From contig BJHH01000006.1 in NCBI GenBank assembly GCA_014192065.1, positions 62,001-126,000 on the forward strand: a DNA stretch of 64,000 nucleotides, written 5' to 3'. The translations under genes and the position numbers were made by a program. Shown one piece after another: positions 1 through 9,105 of the stretch (positions within the stretch are counted from its first letter, which is position 1; each line of letters opens with the position of its first letter). Source of the stretch: Gemmatimonadota bacterium (GTDB lineage: Bacteria > Gemmatimonadota > Gemmatimonadetes > Gemmatimonadales > Gemmatimonadaceae). The notes beneath the pieces were generated by a model. It searched no databases, was not told the origin of the DNA, and worked only from the letters and a program-made list of their open reading frames with translations.

Positions 1-1
1 G

Positions 2-592
2 GTCACCGTGAAACATCCCGGCTACACGAACAAGGTCATCCAGGCGTTCTCGCTCACGGCCACTCCGGCGATCATTTCACTGCGTGCCGGTGCCGTGCTA
101 CCGATGGAAAATGCCAAGGCGGGCGCTGTCGAGGCGATCACCAGCGCCATCGATCCGGCGTCGGCGCGCGTGAAGGTGACGGCCACTGAGCCGTCGGGTG
201 GCGCGAAGCTCGACTTAGGCGAAGCGCCCGTGATCATCAGCGGCGGCCGCGGCCTCAAGGAAGCCGCGAACTTCTTCCTGGTGGAGGATCTCGCGGCGGC
301 GTTCGGCAACGCGGCCGTCGGTGCCACACGCGCGGTGACCGACGACGGATGGCGACCGCACTCAGACCAGATCGGCCAGACCGGGCGGCTTGTGAGCCCA
401 GACCTGTACGTGGCATGTGGCATCTCTGGTGCGATCCAGCATCTTGCCGGCATGCGCACGGCCAAGACCATTGTGGCGATCAACAAGGACCGCGAAGCAC
501 CGATCTTCAAAGTGGCCGACTACGGAATTGTTGGCGACGTGCTCCAGATATTGCCGGTACTGACCGAAGCCGTGAAGCAGGCCAAGGGCTAG
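2..592 (+). CDS. etfA: Electron transfer flavoprotein alpha subunit (3' part)
   Basis: C-terminal two thirds of ETF-alpha; the 5' end lies outside the window and the frame is open from base 2. The soluble EtfAB heterodimer carries electrons from acyl-CoA and other dehydrogenases to the quinone pool. The FAD-binding half is clear: GGRGLK near the start of the second domain, then the [16 protein letters not shown] segment that contacts FAD, and the [19 protein letters not shown] stretch typical of the family. The C-terminus ([13 protein letters not shown]) is at the usual place. etfB should lie upstream. The next gene encodes a membrane FeS protein that fits as its oxidase partner. Confidence 0.95.
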   Translation, partial: VTVKHPGYTNKVIQAFSLTATPAIISLRAGAVLPMENAKAGAVEAITSAIDPASARVKVTATEPSGGAKLDLGEAPVIISGGRGLKEAANFFLVEDLAAAFGNAAVGATRAVTDDGWRPHSDQIGQTGRLVSPDLYVACGISGAIQHLAGMRTAKTIVAINKDREAPIFKVADYGIVGDVLQILPVLTEAVKQAKG

Positions 593-597
593 CTCAA

Positions 598-648
598 CCC
601 GAATCGCGCGCCGGCGCGATTCGGGGAATCCGGACCATCCGGATTTTT
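598..648 (+). terminator. Two consecutive hairpins, the second followed by a T run
   Basis: Six bases after the etfA stop there is a perfect 12-bp stem with a GCCG loop (598-609 pairs with 614-625). A second 7-bp stem follows (627-633 with 639-645), running into TTTTT at 644-648. The second has the shape of an intrinsic terminator; the first may strengthen it. They separate etfA from the downstream FeS gene, whose TTG start is 32 bases further on. Confidence 0.75.
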
Positions 649-679
649 CCGATTCAACCGATAGGGTCGAGACACCAGC

Positions 680-2770
680 TTGACGCTCGTCAACGTTGTC
701 TTTGCGCTGATAGTGGTCGCCGCGTTCGGGCTCTTTGCCTGGAACGTGCAGCGTCTCGTCCTCACACTCCGGCTGGGGCGCCTCGACGATTCTCGGGCGA
801 ATGCGCCCATCGCGCGACTCTCGAACCTGCTGCAGATCGGAATCTTCCAACGGAAGATCTTCCGCGACTCCGTGGCCGGGCCGATGCACGCCGCGATTTT
901 TTGGGGTTTCTGCGTGCTGACGGCCGGGACGGTTGAGTTCCTTGTCGCCGGAGTGTTCCGTGGGTTCTCGTATGAGACGTTCGTGCCGTACGGGCTCTTC
1001 CGGTTCTACACGATCAACCAGGACGTGTGGGGCGCGCTGGTGCTTGGCGCGGTCGGCATGGCGCTTACTCGGCGGCTGACGAAACGCGTGAAGCGGCTGA
1101 TGGGCGCCGAGACGCACCCAAACGACCCGCTCCTGATCCTGTCGTGGATCGCTGCGCTGATGGCGACGATGTTCGCGGACGAAGCGTTGGCGATGGTCGC
1201 GCATCCCGAATTTGCAGTGCCGACGCTTCGGCCAATCTCGTACCTGCTGTCGCGCCTGCTCGTCGCCGTACCGGCCGAGGCGGCGGCGAATGCCGAACTC
1301 CTGATCTGGTTCGCGCACGCGGGACTGGTGCTCGGGTTTCTCAATTACCTGCCGTATTCCAAACACCTGCACGTCGTCGTGTCGCTGCCCAACGTACTGC
1401 TCTCCAACACGAGCGGTCCCGGCAAGATCGGCGTGATGTCCCCGATGGATCTCGAGGGCGACGTCGAAGTGTTTGGGGCGAAGGACGTCGACCAGCTCTC
1501 GTGGAAGTCGTTGCTCGACGGCTTTGCCTGCACCGAATGCGGACGCTGCACGAGTGTCTGTCCGGCGCACATCACCGGCAAGCTGCTCAGTCCACGTAAG
1601 ATCATGATCAATGTTCGCGAGCGGGCGGATGAGCTCGCGGCGATCCACGGTGTTGGACTGCTTGGCCGCGCGCGCGCTACCGGACTCGGCGGACTCGCGG
1701 TTCAGGGCGCCGAGCTGGCGACGGGCGTGGTCGACGCCCAGCCGCGCTCGCTCCTCGACACCTTCATTACGGAAGAGGAGCTTTGGGCGTGCACGTCGTG
1801 CCGCGCGTGTGTGCACGAATGTCCAGTCTCGATTGACCAGCTTTCGGTCATCAATGAGATGCGCCGCAACCTCGTGCTCAGCGAGTCGCGATTCCCCGAA
1901 GAGATCATGCCCGCATTCGAGTCGATGGAACAACGGGGATCGCCCTGGGCGTTCGATCCGTCGGACCGTGCGAAGTGGGCGGACGGGTTGGATATCCCGA
2001 CGATGGCCGAGATGCATGGGCGCGGCGAGAAGCCCGACGTGCTCTACTGGGTTGGGTGCATGGGATCGTTCGACGACCGCGCGAAGAAGACCACGGTGGC
2101 GTTCGCAAAGATCATGCAGGCGGCCGGCGTGCGCTTCGCGATCCTCGGCCAGGAAGAGAAGTGCCATGGTGATCCGGCCCGCCGCATGGGCAACGAGTAC
2201 CTCTATCAGATGCTCGCGAAGGACGCCGTCGGCGTGCTCAACCGGTACGCCGTCACCAAGATCGTCACTGCCTGCCCGCACTGCTTCCATCAGATGGGTA
2301 ATGAGTTCCCGCAGTGGGGTGGGAATTACGAAGTCATCCATCACTCGACGTATATCGAGCAGCTCATGGCGGCGGGAAAAGTGCCGCTGCGTGAGGACCT
2401 GCACGAACCCGTGAGCACCTTCACCTATCACGACTCCTGCTACCTCGGCCGCTACAACGAGGTGTACGACGCGCCGCGCGAAACGCTCAAGCGCGCGTTG
2501 CCGGTGATGGACCTCGTGGAAATGCCGCGCTCGCGTGACCGCGGCCTCTGCTGCGGCGCCGGCGGCGGCCGGATGTTCATGGAAGAGCACACGGGCACGC
2601 GGATCAACATGGAGCGTGCCGACGAGGCGCTGGCGACCGGCGCAACGACGATCGCCGTTGCCTGCCCATTCTGCATGACGATGATGGCCGACGGCGTGAA
2701 GGCGCGGAACGCAAACGTCGCCGTGTTGGACGTGGCCGAAGTAGTGGCGGAGCGGCTCGCGACGCATTGA
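680..2770 (+). CDS. Membrane FeS oxidoreductase, probable ETF:menaquinone oxidoreductase (EtfD-like)
   Basis: 696 aa, TTG start. About five hydrophobic segments occupy residues 1-235 (a NarI/HdrE-like membrane half). Two 4Fe-4S motifs follow: [12 protein letters not shown] near 283 and [12 protein letters not shown] near 371. Two HdrD/GlpC-type cysteine-rich (CCG) domains come next: [12 protein letters not shown] near 532, then CCGAGGGR near 624 with CPFCMTMM near 661. This order matches the membrane FeS proteins found beside etf genes, such as mycobacterial EtfD, which pass electrons from reduced ETF to menaquinone. Its position after etfA supports that role. It could instead serve another donor such as lactate or glycolate, but the genes for those are not here. 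A terminator lies between etfA and this gene, so co-transcription may be partial. Confidence 0.8.
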   Translation: MTLVNVVFALIVVAAFGLFAWNVQRLVLTLRLGRLDDSRANAPIARLSNLLQIGIFQRKIFRDSVAGPMHAAIFWGFCVLTAGTVEFLVAGVFRGFSYETFVPYGLFRFYTINQDVWGALVLGAVGMALTRRLTKRVKRLMGAETHPNDPLLILSWIAALMATMFADEALAMVAHPEFAVPTLRPISYLLSRLLVAVPAEAAANAELLIWFAHAGLVLGFLNYLPYSKHLHVVVSLPNVLLSNTSGPGKIGVMSPMDLEGDVEVFGAKDVDQLSWKSLLDGFACTECGRCTSVCPAHITGKLLSPRKIMINVRERADELAAIHGVGLLGRARATGLGGLAVQGAELATGVVDAQPRSLLDTFITEEELWACTSCRACVHECPVSIDQLSVINEMRRNLVLSESRFPEEIMPAFESMEQRGSPWAFDPSDRAKWADGLDIPTMAEMHGRGEKPDVLYWVGCMGSFDDRAKKTTVAFAKIMQAAGVRFAILGQEEKCHGDPARRMGNEYLYQMLAKDAVGVLNRYAVTKIVTACPHCFHQMGNEFPQWGGNYEVIHHSTYIEQLMAAGKVPLREDLHEPVSTFTYHDSCYLGRYNEVYDAPRETLKRALPVMDLVEMPRSRDRGLCCGAGGGRMFMEEHTGTRINMERADEALATGATTIAVACPFCMTMMADGVKARNANVAVLDVAEVVAERLATH

Positions 2771-2884
2771 CCAGCCCGGTCCGACGGACGCCTCGACTAG
2801 CGGTTCGGCGAGTTGGCGGCAGGGTCAGCGGCATTCGTATCTTCACGGATCAGTCAGACCACGATCCCGAGGATCACAACCGCC

Positions 2885-5800
2885 ATGCTGCTCTGCTCCC
2901 GCCTGTTCTCGGCCGCCGCCGCTCTTGCCCTGACCGCGGGCGGGATCGCCGCGCAGCAGCCCGCTGCCGCTGCACCCCAGCCGCCTCAGCCGCCCCGCGG
3001 CGACTCGCTCTACTTCCAGTTCATCGGTCCCACCGACGGTGGCCGCGTGGCCGCGATCGCCGGCGTGCCGGGCGACAATAACACCTGGTACTTCGGGAAC
3101 GCCTCTGGCGGTGTATTCAAGACCACCAACGGCGGCGTGACGAACGTGCCGGTGTTCGACGACCAGCCGGTACAGGCGATCGGCGCGCTGGCCGTCTCCC
3201 AGTCGCATCACGACATCGTCTGGGCAGGAACGGGCGAGCCGTGGGCGATTCGCGACGCCGACATCGCGGGCGATGGTGTCTACAAATCCACCGACGCGGG
3301 CCGTACCTGGACCAACATGGGCCTCCGCGAAACGGGGCGCATTGCACGCGTCATTATCCACCCGACGAATCCGCAAATCGTCTACGTCTGCGCGCTGGGC
3401 CGCACGACGGGACCGCAACCGGAGCGGGGCGTCTATCGCACCGCTGACGGCGGAAGCAGTTGGCGCCGGGTGCTCTTTGTAGACGAGCGCACGGGTTGCT
3501 CGGGTCTCTCGATGGATAAGCAGGACACGCGGGTGCTCTACGCCGGCACTTGGGAAGTGAAAATGGCCACGTGGGCGATGATCAGCGGCGGCCCGGGCAG
3601 TGGCGTCTACAAGTCCACCGACGCTGGCGAAACGTGGGCGAAACTCTCGCATCCAGGGCTCCCCAAGTCGCCGGTCGGGAAGATCGACGTTGCTGTCGCG
3701 CCGAGCGACAGTAAGCGTGTGTATGCGCTCATCCAAACGGCCGATCAGGGTTCACTCTGGCGCTCGGATGACGCGGGCGCCACCTGGCGCGTGCAGAACT
3801 GGCAGCGCCAGCTCATCGGCCGCGCCGGATTCTATATCCGCCTCGAGGTGATGCCGAATAACCCGGACGAAATCCTCCTCGCAAATTCGAGCTTTTTTCA
3901 GTCCACTGATGGCGGCAAGACGTTCAACGAACGCCCGTGGGGGGGCGACAACCACGACATCTGGATCGACCCAGCCAATGGCGATCACTTTGGCCTCACC
4001 AACGACGCCAACGCGCGGATCACATCGACGCACGGCGTACAGTTCACAGCGGTCACGCTGCCGAACGCCCAGGCCTATCATGTCTCGGTCGACAAGCAGG
4101 TGCCCTACTGGGTGCTCACCAACCGCCAGGACAACGGCACGATCCGCGGCGCGAGCAACATCGTCGAGAATCCGCCGGGTGGTGGGGGTGGACGCGGCGG
4201 TGCGGGCGGTGCGGGCGGTGCGGCCGCGGCTGGCGGTGATGGTCGAGCAGGCGCGCCAGCGGCTGCGGTTCCAGCTGACACCACGACGATCGACTTCGGA
4301 CCGATTCCACCGGCCGCAGCTGCTGGCGGCCGCGGAGGGCCGGCCGGCGGGGGCGGCGGGGGCGGCCGCGGGGGAGCGGGCAATGCCGCCTTCGCAAACT
4401 TCGGCACCTGGGACCACGGAATCGGCGGTTGCGAAAGCGGCTTTACGCTCGCCGACTGGAAGGATCCCAACATCATCTGGGCGACCTGCTACGGCAACAA
4501 AGTCACGCGGTTCGACGCGCGCACGAAGATCGCGCGCTCAATCGCGCCGTCGGCCATTACGCTCGACTCGCCGCCGAACGAGGCCAAGTACCGCTGCCAC
4601 TGGACGCCCCCGCTCGCGATCGACCCGTTCGATTCGCAGACGGTCTACTATGGCTGCCAGGTGATCTTCAAGACGTCAAATGGCGGCCAGACGTGGAAAG
4701 TCATCAGTCCCGATCTCTCCACGAAGGATCCGTCCCGCATCGTCTCGTCTGGCGGCATTGTCGCCGACAACCTCGGCCAGTTCTACGGCGAGGTCGTCTT
4801 CGCGATTGCACCGAGTGCTGTGCAGCGCGGAGTGATCTGGGCGGGCACGAACGACGGAAAGGTCTGGCTGACGCGCGACGGTGGCACGGCGTGGACCGAC
4901 CTCACCAAGAACATCGGCCCGAACTTCAAGCCGTGGGCGACGGTACGGCAGATCGCGCCGTCACCGTTCGATGCGGGCACGATGTACTTCACGGCCGACT
5001 ATCACCTGATGGACGATCGCGAGCCGTACATCTACAAGACGACGGACTTCGGCAAGAGCTGGAAGCAGGTGACAGGTGACCTGCCTAAGGGGCATCCGCT
5101 CTCGTACGCGATGTCGGTCGCGGAGAATCCCAACAAGAAGGGAATGCTCTTCGCCGGCACGGGACACGGGTTCTACTACTCGATGAACGACGGCGCCAAC
5201 TGGACGCAGTTCAAAGCCGGCTTGCCGGCCGCTCCGGTGAGCTGGATCGAGACGCCGAAGGATTGGCACGATGTGGTCGTCTCCACGTACGGACGCGGCA
5301 TCTACATCCTCCGCGACATCACGCCGCTCGAGGAGAAGGACAAGGCCGCCGCGGCAACGGATTTCCATCTGTACACACCGCGCGTGGGCTATCGCGATGC
5401 GCGCAGCGGCCGCGCCGACGTGCAGTTCGAACTCAAGTCGGTGCCAGCGGAGATGGTCAAGCTCGAGATGCTCGATTCGGCTGGAAGCGTGATTCGCACG
5501 ATGAACGGCAAAGGGCGCCCGGGTCTCAACAAGGTCGCCTGGAATCTGCGATACGACCCGCCGAGGCAGGTGGAAATGCGCCACACCCCGCCCGAGCAAC
5601 CCTTCATCTGGGACGACCCGCGATTCGTCGGCAAGGAAACCCGCGGCGTCTTCCACTGGGGTATCCAGGGGCCGCAGACGAACGGACCGCTGGCGGCACC
5701 GGGCCGGTACAGTGCGCGGGTCACGGTGAACGGCAAGTCGCAGATCCGACCGTTCACGATTCTGCTCGACAAGGACGTCGCGCAGCCGGCGGCCGACCTG

Positions 5801-6277
5801 GCGGCGTCGACCAAGGCGCAGATCAAGGTGCGCGACGACATGAATGCCGCGGTCGAGATGATCAATCGTATTGAAGTGATGCGTCGCCAGATCGAGGACG
5901 CCGTGAAGGCCGACACCACGAAGGCCGATGCCAAGACGGCACTCCGGGCGCTCGACCAGCAGATCAAGGAGGTCGAACTCCAGCTCTTGTCGAACGCCGA
6001 CATGCTGAGCGACGACAAATATTTCTCCGAGAGCTACAAAATCTACATGAAGCTCATCTGGCTGAACGGCGACATCGGGACCGGTGCTGGTGATGTGGCC
6101 GGCGGCGCGGACTTCAAGCCAACCGATGCATCGCTGGACCATCTGGCCGGTATCGAGAAGGACCTCAAGGCGGCGACCTCCGATTTCAAGAAACTGATAG
6201 ACAAGACCATCGCCGACTTCAACAGGCTATGGGCGGGAAAGCTGAAGCCGATCACGGACGCGAAGATCGCGATGTAG
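2885..6277 (+). CDS. Exported sortilin/VPS10-like BNR-repeat beta-propeller protein
   Basis: About 1130 aa from the ATG at 2885. An upstream TTG at 2813 would put 24 polar residues before the signal peptide, so the ATG is preferred; a GAGGAT sequence precedes it. A signal peptide ends near AGGIAAQQ. Many BNR/Asp-box-like repeats follow (GGVFKTTNGG, GVYKSTDAGRTW, GVYKSTDAGETW, YKTTDFGKSW), as in VPS10/sortilin-type and xyloglucanase-like propellers. Residues about 430-500 are a Gly-Ala-rich low-complexity insert between propeller blades. The last 300 residues contain a beta-rich part and a helical tail. No catalytic residues can be named. It is probably a periplasmic or outer-membrane binding or scaffold protein; its substrate is unknown. 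Two exported hydrolases lie close by. Confidence 0.75.
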   Translation: MLLCSRLFSAAAALALTAGGIAAQQPAAAAPQPPQPPRGDSLYFQFIGPTDGGRVAAIAGVPGDNNTWYFGNASGGVFKTTNGGVTNVPVFDDQPVQAIGALAVSQSHHDIVWAGTGEPWAIRDADIAGDGVYKSTDAGRTWTNMGLRETGRIARVIIHPTNPQIVYVCALGRTTGPQPERGVYRTADGGSSWRRVLFVDERTGCSGLSMDKQDTRVLYAGTWEVKMATWAMISGGPGSGVYKSTDAGETWAKLSHPGLPKSPVGKIDVAVAPSDSKRVYALIQTADQGSLWRSDDAGATWRVQNWQRQLIGRAGFYIRLEVMPNNPDEILLANSSFFQSTDGGKTFNERPWGGDNHDIWIDPANGDHFGLTNDANARITSTHGVQFTAVTLPNAQAYHVSVDKQVPYWVLTNRQDNGTIRGASNIVENPPGGGGGRGGAGGAGGAAAAGGDGRAGAPAAAVPADTTTIDFGPIPPAAAAGGRGGPAGGGGGGGRGGAGNAAFANFGTWDHGIGGCESGFTLADWKDPNIIWATCYGNKVTRFDARTKIARSIAPSAITLDSPPNEAKYRCHWTPPLAIDPFDSQTVYYGCQVIFKTSNGGQTWKVISPDLSTKDPSRIVSSGGIVADNLGQFYGEVVFAIAPSAVQRGVIWAGTNDGKVWLTRDGGTAWTDLTKNIGPNFKPWATVRQIAPSPFDAGTMYFTADYHLMDDREPYIYKTTDFGKSWKQVTGDLPKGHPLSYAMSVAENPNKKGMLFAGTGHGFYYSMNDGANWTQFKAGLPAAPVSWIETPKDWHDVVVSTYGRGIYILRDITPLEEKDKAAAATDFHLYTPRVGYRDARSGRADVQFELKSVPAEMVKLEMLDSAGSVIRTMNGKGRPGLNKVAWNLRYDPPRQVEMRHTPPEQPFIWDDPRFVGKETRGVFHWGIQGPQTNGPLAAPGRYSARVTVNGKSQIRPFTILLDKDVAQPAADLAASTKAQIKVRDDMNAAVEMINRIEVMRRQIEDAVKADTTKADAKTALRALDQQIKEVELQLLSNADMLSDDKYFSESYKIYMKLIWLNGDIGTGAGDVAGGADFKPTDASLDHLAGIEKDLKAATSDFKKLIDKTIADFNRLWAGKLKPITDAKIAM

Positions 6278-6300
6278 AGGCTCCGGATACGGAATAACGA

Positions 6301-6343
6301 CAGGGGGAACGACCACGGACGATTCTCGTGGCCGTTCCCCCTG
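6301..6343. terminator. Bidirectional terminator hairpin between convergent genes
   Basis: A 17-bp stem with one A:C mismatch (6301-6317 against 6327-6343) and a 9-base loop. It lies between the convergent ends of the VPS10-like gene and the S9 peptidase gene. There is no long T run on either side, but the stability and position fit a shared terminator. Confidence 0.7.
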
Positions 6344-6357
6344 CCGGTGACTGTAAC

Positions 6358-9006
6358 TTAAGGCTTGATCTCCGCACCGGCCCGGTAGTAATCGCCGAGG
6401 AGATGCTCGGCGAAGTACTCCATCAGCTGCCGGTTGAAGTACGGCTGCATCGGGCCGTACCCGTGTGGCTGGCCGGGCAGCAGGATGAAGTCGAACCGCT
6501 TGTTCGCCTTGATCAGCGCGTTCACCATCCGAATCGTGCCGCCCGGGTGGACGTTGTTGTCCATATCGCCGGTGGCGAGGAGGATCCGTCCCTTCAGGTT
6601 CGGCGCGAGATCGATGTTCGTTGGCACGCGGATCTGGTACCGCAGTGAATCGTCGACATAGCCGGTGTCGGCCGGTGACGCCGGTCCCGCGATGCGTCCC
6701 TGCGCGGCGCCAGTCGCTCCCGTCGCGCCGCCCGCGCCGTTCGCGCCGTTCGCAGCGCTCGCTCCGTTCGCCCCGTTCGCCCCGTTCGCCCCGTTCGCCC
6801 CGCCAGCCCCGCCAGCCCCGCCCCCGCGCCCACCGCGGCCAGAGCTGGCACCCGCGGCAATCGTGCGGAGTCCGTGATACTGCTCACTCCAGTTCTGGTT
6901 GTAGATGTTGTTGTCGTGATTGCCAGAGCTCGACACGCCGACCTTGAAGAAATCGTTGTACGGCGGCGTCATCATGGCCGCGGCGGTCAGGAAGCCGCCA
7001 CCGGAGTGGCCGAAAATGCCCACGCGGTCGATGTCGATCCACGGATGCTTGGCCGCGAGCTGCTCAATGCCCGTCTTTTTGTCGGCCAGCGCATAGTCGC
7101 GCATGTTGTAATAGCTGAAGCTCTGGTATGCGTTCGACCGGAGCGGGTTGCCGCCGCGGTTGCCGAGCTGGATGACGATGAACCCAAGCTGCGCGAGCTG
7201 CTGCGGGACGCCGCCAGCCGCAAAGGGGATGTTCACGCCTTCGGTCTGCGGGCCCGGATAGACGTGCGCGATGATCGGATACTTCTTCGTCGAGTCGAAA
7301 TCGAACGGTTTCCACATGTTGCCGTAGATGTCGGTCACGCCGTCGGCGGCTTTCACGAGGAACTGCTCGGGCGGCTTCCAGCCGGCGGCCTTGATGCCGG
7401 ACAGGTCGGCCTCCTCGAGGTCCATCACGGCCTTGCCCGTCGCGTCGCGGAGCACCGCCTTCGGTGCGAACTCAATGCGCGACGCGTTGTCGACGAAGTA
7501 CTTCTTGCTCGGGCTCAGCGTGGTCGTGTGGTTCGCGTTGCCCGGATCGAGCAGCGCGAATCCCGTGCCGTCGCCATTCACGCGATAGGTGTGCCGATAG
7601 TAGACGTTTTCGCCCGGCTCACGTCCCACGCCGGAGACATACACGACGCCGGCGATGGTATCGATGTCGGTGATCTGATCAGCGCGCCACGCACCGTCCG
7701 TGAGCGGCTTCTTGAACGTGCCGTTGTGGTCGTAGAGGTAGTAGTGGCCCCATCCGGTCTTTTCCGACCACCAGACGATGTCGCCGCCGGTCTTCACATA
7801 CCGCACCTGCGGCGTCTCGAGATTCGCGTTCTCGACTGCGTCGGTAATCAGCGTCCGCGTCGCGCCGGTCGCGAGCGTCAGTTCGATCAGCTCGAGGTTC
7901 CGTTGCGGCCGGTCGCGCCGCACGAGTCGGAGTTTCTCGGAGCCGATCGTCCAGTGGACGTTGAAGATCCGTTCGTCGCGCCACTTTTTGATGTTCACGG
8001 TCTTCACGGCGGCGTCGCCCTTCTTCCAAGAATAGAGCTCGACCTGCCCGACGGCTTCCTCGCCGGGCATCGCATAGCTGTAGGAGCTGAGTGACGGGCG
8101 CGGATCGGTGAGGACGTTGACCAGGTAGAGCTCCTTCACCTTCCGCTGGTCCTGGCGCTGGATCACGAACGCCTTCGAGTCCGGCGACCAGGTCACGTTC
8201 GCGCGCACGCGGGGATCGCGATTGGCCGCGCCGCCGCGACCACCGCCGCCCTGCTGCTCGTCCTGCTGCGTCGAGTCCTGCACCGCCGTTGTGTCGCGGA
8301 AGCCAAAAGTGCGATTCTTTTCGCCGTCGGTGGAAATCTTTACCGTGTCGGTCTTTGCCTTCTCGACGAGGTAGAGGTTGTGGTCGCGTGCGAAGACGAA
8401 CATGGAACTGTCTGGCGACCAGTTCCGGAACTCGGGTGTGGCGCCCCCGCGGCCGCCGCCACCCTGACCGCCGCGGCCGCCAGCGCCACCTTCCTCGCGT
8501 TCTTCATCGGCGACGATCGAATCGGCACGGATCGGGCGGCCGAGATGTGACAGCGTTTCCGTCGCCAGATTCCACTCGTACCGCGACGCCATCGTCCCGG
8601 TGTCTGTGTTGAAGCGGAATCGCTTGTGGTCCTTTACCCAGATGATGGTCGTGAATGGCAGCGAGTTTGCGTCGTACGGCTTCTTGTGCAGCGTCGCTAG
8701 CTGCGCCGCGAGCTTGGCGTGATCGAACAACGGCTTCTTGGCCTTGAGCGCTGGCACGACGAGCACGAAGGCGTTGCCGTTGCGATCCTTCCAGTTGTAC
8801 CACATCGAATCGGTCTTGCCGATCCAGCGCGCCTGCAGGGCGGTGCTGTAGGTGATGCGGTTCAGCGCCGGCGTGCCGAACTTGTTGGCGAGTTCCCAGT
8901 TGGCCTTGACCACGGCCTCTCTGGGCTGCTGCGCCGAAAGCGCGGTGAAAGCGAGCGTTACGGTGGCGGCCGCGGTGGCGGCGGCGCGGAAGACGGCACG
9001 GATCAT
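6358..9006 (-). CDS. Exported S9 family peptidase (DPP IV-like)
   Basis: 882 aa. The ATG at 9006 is chosen because GAGGAG lies 6 bases upstream; a longer frame would start at 9027. A signal peptide ends at LSAQQ. The N-terminal half is a DPP IV-type beta-propeller, with a Gly-rich loop (GGAGGRGGQGGGGRGG) near residue 175 and another near 260. The C-terminal alpha/beta hydrolase carries GHSGGG (Ser near 666), GDMDNNVHPG (Asp near 813) and GQPHGYGP (His near 846), so the triad is complete. Between Ser and Asp, at about 722-772, lies an insert of collagen-like GAN/GAT/GGA triplets, unusual for the family. It is probably a periplasmic or surface prolyl dipeptidyl peptidase for peptide scavenging. 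Confidence 0.9.
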   Translation of the reverse strand: MIRAVFRAAATAAATVTLAFTALSAQQPREAVVKANWELANKFGTPALNRITYSTALQARWIGKTDSMWYNWKDRNGNAFVLVVPALKAKKPLFDHAKLAAQLATLHKKPYDANSLPFTTIIWVKDHKRFRFNTDTGTMASRYEWNLATETLSHLGRPIRADSIVADEEREEGGAGGRGGQGGGGRGGATPEFRNWSPDSSMFVFARDHNLYLVEKAKTDTVKISTDGEKNRTFGFRDTTAVQDSTQQDEQQGGGGRGGAANRDPRVRANVTWSPDSKAFVIQRQDQRKVKELYLVNVLTDPRPSLSSYSYAMPGEEAVGQVELYSWKKGDAAVKTVNIKKWRDERIFNVHWTIGSEKLRLVRRDRPQRNLELIELTLATGATRTLITDAVENANLETPQVRYVKTGGDIVWWSEKTGWGHYYLYDHNGTFKKPLTDGAWRADQITDIDTIAGVVYVSGVGREPGENVYYRHTYRVNGDGTGFALLDPGNANHTTTLSPSKKYFVDNASRIEFAPKAVLRDATGKAVMDLEEADLSGIKAAGWKPPEQFLVKAADGVTDIYGNMWKPFDFDSTKKYPIIAHVYPGPQTEGVNIPFAAGGVPQQLAQLGFIVIQLGNRGGNPLRSNAYQSFSYYNMRDYALADKKTGIEQLAAKHPWIDIDRVGIFGHSGGGFLTAAAMMTPPYNDFFKVGVSSSGNHDNNIYNQNWSEQYHGLRTIAAGASSGRGGRGGGAGGAGGANGANGANGANGASAANGANGAGGATGATGAAQGRIAGPASPADTGYVDDSLRYQIRVPTNIDLAPNLKGRILLATGDMDNNVHPGGTIRMVNALIKANKRFDFILLPGQPHGYGPMQPYFNRQLMEYFAEHLLGDYYRAGAEIKP
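6737..6817. repeat. 9-bp tandem array encoding GAN/GGA triplets
   Basis: Nine head-to-tail 9-bp units. Four perfect copies of CCGTTCGCC occupy 6764-6799, with degenerate copies on both sides (CCGTTCGCG at 6737 and CCGCCAGCC at 6800 and 6809). The period is a multiple of three, so unit gain or loss keeps frame. On the minus strand the array encodes Gly-Ala-Asn and related triplets inside the S9 peptidase hydrolase domain. Confidence 0.85.
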
Positions 9007-9105
9007 GCGTTGCTCCTCGTGATGCACGGGGGGGGAGACGACGCTGTAGAAGATGCGCGTCTACGGCCCGCGGCGCGAGGGATCACCCCAGCCGTACTCG
9101 CGGTG

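Noticed and set aside
362-2767. Long open frame (801 codons) on the minus strand
   Set aside because: It is antisense to the FeS oxidoreductase, which has clear motifs. High GC at third positions keeps the opposite frame open; the translation is Arg/His-rich without domains.
4168-4382. RGG-box RNA-binding region in the sortilin-like protein
   Set aside because: The protein has a signal peptide and should be outside the cytoplasm; the segment is generic Gly/Ala low complexity.
6301-6343. Attachment site or IS end
   Set aside because: The inverted repeat lies between two convergent gene ends with no transposase or target duplication; a terminator explains it better.
9012-9105. Gene in the gap between the S9 peptidase and argJ
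   Set aside because: Only about 100 bases with a run of G and no ribosome site or coding pattern.
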